Origin: G963674505 sp964575975
GTDB lineage: Bacteria > Desulfobacterota > Desulfobacteria > Desulfobacterales > SKZT01
Direction of reading: 5' to 3'
NCBI GenBank assembly: GCA_964575975.1
Contig: CAZNTU010000264.1
Location: forward strand, 1-7,404
DNA: 7,404 nucleotides
Within the stretch, counting starts at the first letter, position 1. The number at the start of each line of letters is the position of its first letter. Made by a program: the position numbers and the translations under genes. Below are positions 5,342 to 7,404 of the stretch, piece after piece. The notes under the pieces are model-generated. The model worked only from the letters and a program-made list of their open reading frames with translations. It was not told the DNA's origin and ran no database searches.

Positions 5342-6460
5342 TCACAATTCCGCGACGCTGTTCCCGGTGACCGAACTCTCGTATCCCGGAAGCGCGTCGA
5401 TCTCCCTTCGCAGGGCCGAGGACTGGAGCACGTCCAGAAGCACCTTTACCGTCGGATGCCCCGCCATGTCGTTCGGGACCACCAGGTCGCAGCGAACGGC
5501 GGCTACAGGTACGAACCCGAGCCCGAACACCTCGGCGACCGCCCTCATTCCCAGTGCCGCGTCGGCCACGTTGCAGGCGATGCGATAGGCGCCCTCCCTA
5601 TGCGACCTCACCACGTTGCCGTAGCCGTTGATCGCGCTCGGATCGATCCCCGCCCGTTTCAGATGGTCGTCCAGCAGGACCCGCAGAGCCGCGCCCTCCT
5701 CCCGGTTGACGAACCGCACCATGGGCTGCGCCAGGTCGGAAACCATCCGGATGCCCAAAGGATTGCCCTTGGCGACCATCAGGCCCTCCTCCATGAACGA
5801 GAAGGCCAGCACGCGACTCCGCATTCCGCCCAGCTTCCGCCTGGCCTCCTCCACGTTCGCCTCGCTCTTTCCCGTGTTGTGAAGATGAGTCCCCGCCACG
5901 TGGGTCTTGCCTTCGGCGAGTCCCTCCAAGGCGCGGTGGCTGGATGCGAACCGGCAATGGACGCGGGCTTCCGGCGACGCGAGGGAAACGTGGTGACCCA
6001 GAATCTCGAACGCGGGATCGCAGCCCATCAGGATGATCGTCTTTTCCAGACGTTCCGACGGCGAAAGAATACGCGCGCTTTTCCCGTCCTCGTTCAGAAG
6101 ACCGTCGGCCGGACGCAGACCGAACGACACGGATTCGGCGCCCTTCAGCGGAAAACCCACCAAACGGTCGCGCACCCGTCCCAGGGCCAGGCGCGTCGAG
6201 GGGGCGCAGTTCGCGTCGGCCAAGTGGACCGGCTCAGTCTCCGGCGGCGCGGTATCGACGAAAAGCTCCTCCACCCGGCATCCGAACAGGCGTGCCAGCC
6301 GCAGCGCGATGGCCGTGTTCGGAAGGTAGCGTCCCGATTCGATGTCGTACACCGCCTGCCGCCGGATGCCCACCTTGTCGGCAAGCTCCTGCTGCGACCA
6401 ACCCCGCTTCGTCCGATATTCCTTGACATTGCTGATAATAAAGTCGTCTTTTCCCGTCAT
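5342..6460 (-). CDS. HTH regulator with PBP-like ligand domain (molybdate/tungstate-type sensor)
   Basis: The 372-residue protein has an N-terminal Cro/CI-type helix-turn-helix at residues 9-66 (VKEYRTKRGWSQQELADKVG, RRQAVYDIESGRYLPNTAIA). A linker follows, then a periplasmic-binding-protein-like domain (COG1910/PF12727 type) from about 140 to 360. Its motifs are ILMGCDPAFEIL, VAGTHLHN, FVNREEGAALRVLLD, SHREGAYRIACNVADAALGM and GLGFVPVAAVRCDLVVP. In relatives this domain resembles the ligand domain of molybdate/tungstate sensors and sits beside molybdopterin or metal transport genes (family knowledge). It is therefore inferred to bind an oxyanion or metal-related ligand and repress or activate neighbouring genes. 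GGGGAGGAG just upstream of the ATG supports the start. The gene is full length and looks intact, unlike its neighbours on the left. Confidence 0.88.
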   Translation of the reverse strand: MTGKDDFIISNVKEYRTKRGWSQQELADKVGIRRQAVYDIESGRYLPNTAIALRLARLFGCRVEELFVDTAPPETEPVHLADANCAPSTRLALGRVRDRLVGFPLKGAESVSFGLRPADGLLNEDGKSARILSPSERLEKTIILMGCDPAFEILGHHVSLASPEARVHCRFASSHRALEGLAEGKTHVAGTHLHNTGKSEANVEEARRKLGGMRSRVLAFSFMEEGLMVAKGNPLGIRMVSDLAQPMVRFVNREEGAALRVLLDDHLKRAGIDPSAINGYGNVVRSHREGAYRIACNVADAALGMRAVAEVFGLGFVPVAAVRCDLVVPNDMAGHPTVKVLLDVLQSSALRREIDALPGYESSVTGNSVAEL

Positions 6461-6484
6461 TGGCTCCTCCCCGAACGTTAAGGG

Positions 6485-6503
6485 CGCCCTTTCCCGAAGG
6501 GCG
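6485..6503. repeat. Stem-loop in the regulator leader
   Basis: CGCCCTT (6485-6491) and AAGGGCG (6497-6503) form a perfect 7-bp stem with a TCCCG loop, 25 nt before the regulator start and ahead of its ribosome binding site. No T-run follows on the minus strand. It may affect leader RNA stability or translation. Confidence 0.45.
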
Positions 6504-6514
6504 AAATAAATATA

Positions 6515-6554
6515 TTGACTCGATCCTATATCATATGCAAGTATCCCAAGTCAA
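6515..6554. promoter_or_regulatory. Promoter region of the regulator with facing TTGACT motifs
   Basis: On the minus strand TTGACT (6554-6549), an 18-nt spacer and TATAGG (6530-6525) form a plausible promoter for the HTH regulator. TTGACT also occurs at 6515-6520 on the plus strand, so the region is bounded by inverted copies with 28 nt between. The plus-strand copy lacks a clear -10 for the divergent DUF364 gene, so the symmetry may instead mark an operator for the regulator itself. Confidence 0.5.
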
Positions 6555-6614
6555 ATAACGTTTAAAGACGTCTGTTTCGAGTTTCGCGTCGATGAATTGT
6601 GCAGTAGACGCATG

Positions 6615-6654
6615 GAATTTACCGCGTACAACATTTACCGAATTTACCGCGTAC
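6615..6654 (+). repeat. ATTTACCG direct repeats upstream of DUF364
   Basis: GAATTTACCGCGTAC occurs exactly twice (6615-6629 and 6640-6654), with a third ATTTACCG at 6633-6640. The repeats end 18 nt before the start codon at 6673. They may be binding sites for a regulator, or a local tandem duplication. They also contribute in-frame codons to an upstream extension of the gene, which I consider untranslated. Confidence 0.65.
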
Positions 6655-6672
6655 GAACGGAGCGATTTTCGC

Positions 6673-7398
6673 ATGGACGACGTTTACGACGAACTGAAGC
6701 GGAGAGCGGCCGCCGTGCTGTCCGACCGGGGGTTGCTGGGGGAGACGGAAAAAGTCAAGGCCCGCGCGCTGAGCCCGGAGGAGGCCATCGGCAATCTGGA
6801 GGCCGACGACTTCCCGATCCAAAAGGGCAGGGAGCGCCTGATGCAGGCGGATGTCCGGGGCTCGTTCGGCCAGGCCTTCACCGATCTTTTCGGCGACTAC
6901 GAGGGAATGCTGGAAAGCATTCTGGAAGCGCCGTTGACCAACAACTACAGGCGGGCGATTTTCGTGGCGGCGATAAACGCCGCATTGCGCCACTTGGGAC
7001 TGGTCGAGGGCACCGTGCATTGCCGCGACAAGGGACCCAAGGAGTGCGCCGACGCGCTCGCGGATCATATTCAAAGCGCGTACGGGCGGCCGAGGGTCGC
7101 CCAGATCGGATTTCAGCCGCGAATGGCGGAGGCTCTGTCCTCCCGGTTCGAAACGAGGGTCCTGGACATGGACCGGGACAACATCGGCAAGCGGAAATGC
7201 GGCGCGCTGATCGAACCGCCCGAGGCGGCCGAATCGGCCGTCGCGTGGGCGGACTTGCTCGTGGTCACCGGGACGACTCTGGTCAATGGCACCATTCATA
7301 ACTTTCTGACCGAAAAGCCGGCGATCTTCTACGGCACCACCGTGGCCGGCGCGGCGCATCTCATGGGATGGTCGCGCTTTTGCGCCCGCAGCACCTGA
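6673..7398 (+). CDS. DUF4213/DUF364 putative heavy-metal chelation protein
   Basis: The 241-residue protein has the two-part organisation of the DUF364 family. The N-terminal DUF4213-like domain carries DDFPIQKGRERLMQADVRGS, GQAFTD, PLTNNYRRAIFVAAINA, LRHLGL and GTVHCRDKGPKEC. The Rossmann-like DUF364 domain from about 139 has VAQIGFQPRM, CGALIEPPEAA, LLVVTGTTLVNGTI, and PAIFYGTTVAGAAHLMG ending WSRFC. Conserved C117, C125, C176 and C237, together with H107 and H116, are candidate metal ligands. The family is annotated as putative heavy-metal chelation and often sits with chelate ABC transporters and methyltransferases; the reaction, if any, is not established. The ATG at 6673 starts the homology and has GGAG about 10 nt upstream; an in-frame ATG at 6592 would add 27 unmatched residues. 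The gene is complete and divergent from the HTH regulator. Confidence 0.88.
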   Translation: MDDVYDELKRRAAAVLSDRGLLGETEKVKARALSPEEAIGNLEADDFPIQKGRERLMQADVRGSFGQAFTDLFGDYEGMLESILEAPLTNNYRRAIFVAAINAALRHLGLVEGTVHCRDKGPKECADALADHIQSAYGRPRVAQIGFQPRMAEALSSRFETRVLDMDRDNIGKRKCGALIEPPEAAESAVAWADLLVVTGTTLVNGTIHNFLTEKPAIFYGTTVAGAAHLMGWSRFCARST

Positions 7399-7404
7399 GA
7401 AAGG

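Noticed and set aside
5261..6481. A 406-codon open frame on the plus strand
   Set aside because: It is antisense to the HTH-PBP regulator, whose domains are clear. The translation is rich in Arg, His, Gln and Pro, as expected of a GC-rich shadow frame.
6619..7359. A 246-codon open frame on the minus strand
   Set aside because: It is antisense to the DUF364 gene, which matches its family along its whole length.

Overview
The window comes from a Gram-negative bacterium. The evidence is an outer-membrane TonB-dependent receptor with a lipoprotein-free signal peptide and a C-terminal Phe. Base composition is moderately GC-rich. The phylum cannot be fixed from sequence alone. The metal-handling genes on the right suit an anaerobe with molybdenum/tungsten-type metabolism. 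The dense GC-rich palindromic intergenic repeats resemble those I associate with Planctomycetes/Verrucomicrobia/Lentisphaerae-like or deltaproteobacterial genomes (weak inference).

Left part (1-1820): the last codons of an upstream gene, a 52-nt stem-loop, then an unrecognised small protein with three membrane segments (+). It converges on a Uma2/DUF820 PD-(D/E)XK protein (-). Diverging from Uma2 is a toxin-antitoxin operon: an intact ribbon-helix-helix antitoxin overlapping the start of a DUF3368-type PIN toxin. The toxin loses its second half where a repeat block begins.

Middle (1820-2700): about 0.9 kb without a credible gene, filled with at least four repeat families. Each is present as an inverted pair: two 91-nt units head to head; a 30-nt perfect inverted repeat; and a nested composite palindrome (2450-2692) built from a GACC..GGTC hairpin and C-run/TTGAG/G-run elements.

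Right part (2754-7398): a metal-acquisition-type locus with signs of erosion. It holds a TonB-dependent receptor (-) whose plug and first strands are missing and whose frame is broken; the first ~60 codons of a class I SAM methyltransferase (+); the second half of a Mop/TOBE molybdate-binding domain (-); an intact HTH regulator with a periplasmic-binding-protein-like ligand domain (-); and an intact DUF4213/DUF364 putative metal-chelation protein (+). The regulator and DUF364 are divergent, and their shared upstream region has facing inverted TTGACT motifs and ATTTACCG direct repeats. Known co-occurrence of these families suggests control and import of molybdate, tungstate or another chelated metal. 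Here the receptor, methyltransferase and Mop parts look deleted or truncated, while the regulator and DUF364 remain intact. I found no clearly new system. The most unusual features are the nested repeat block and the pattern of partial gene loss.
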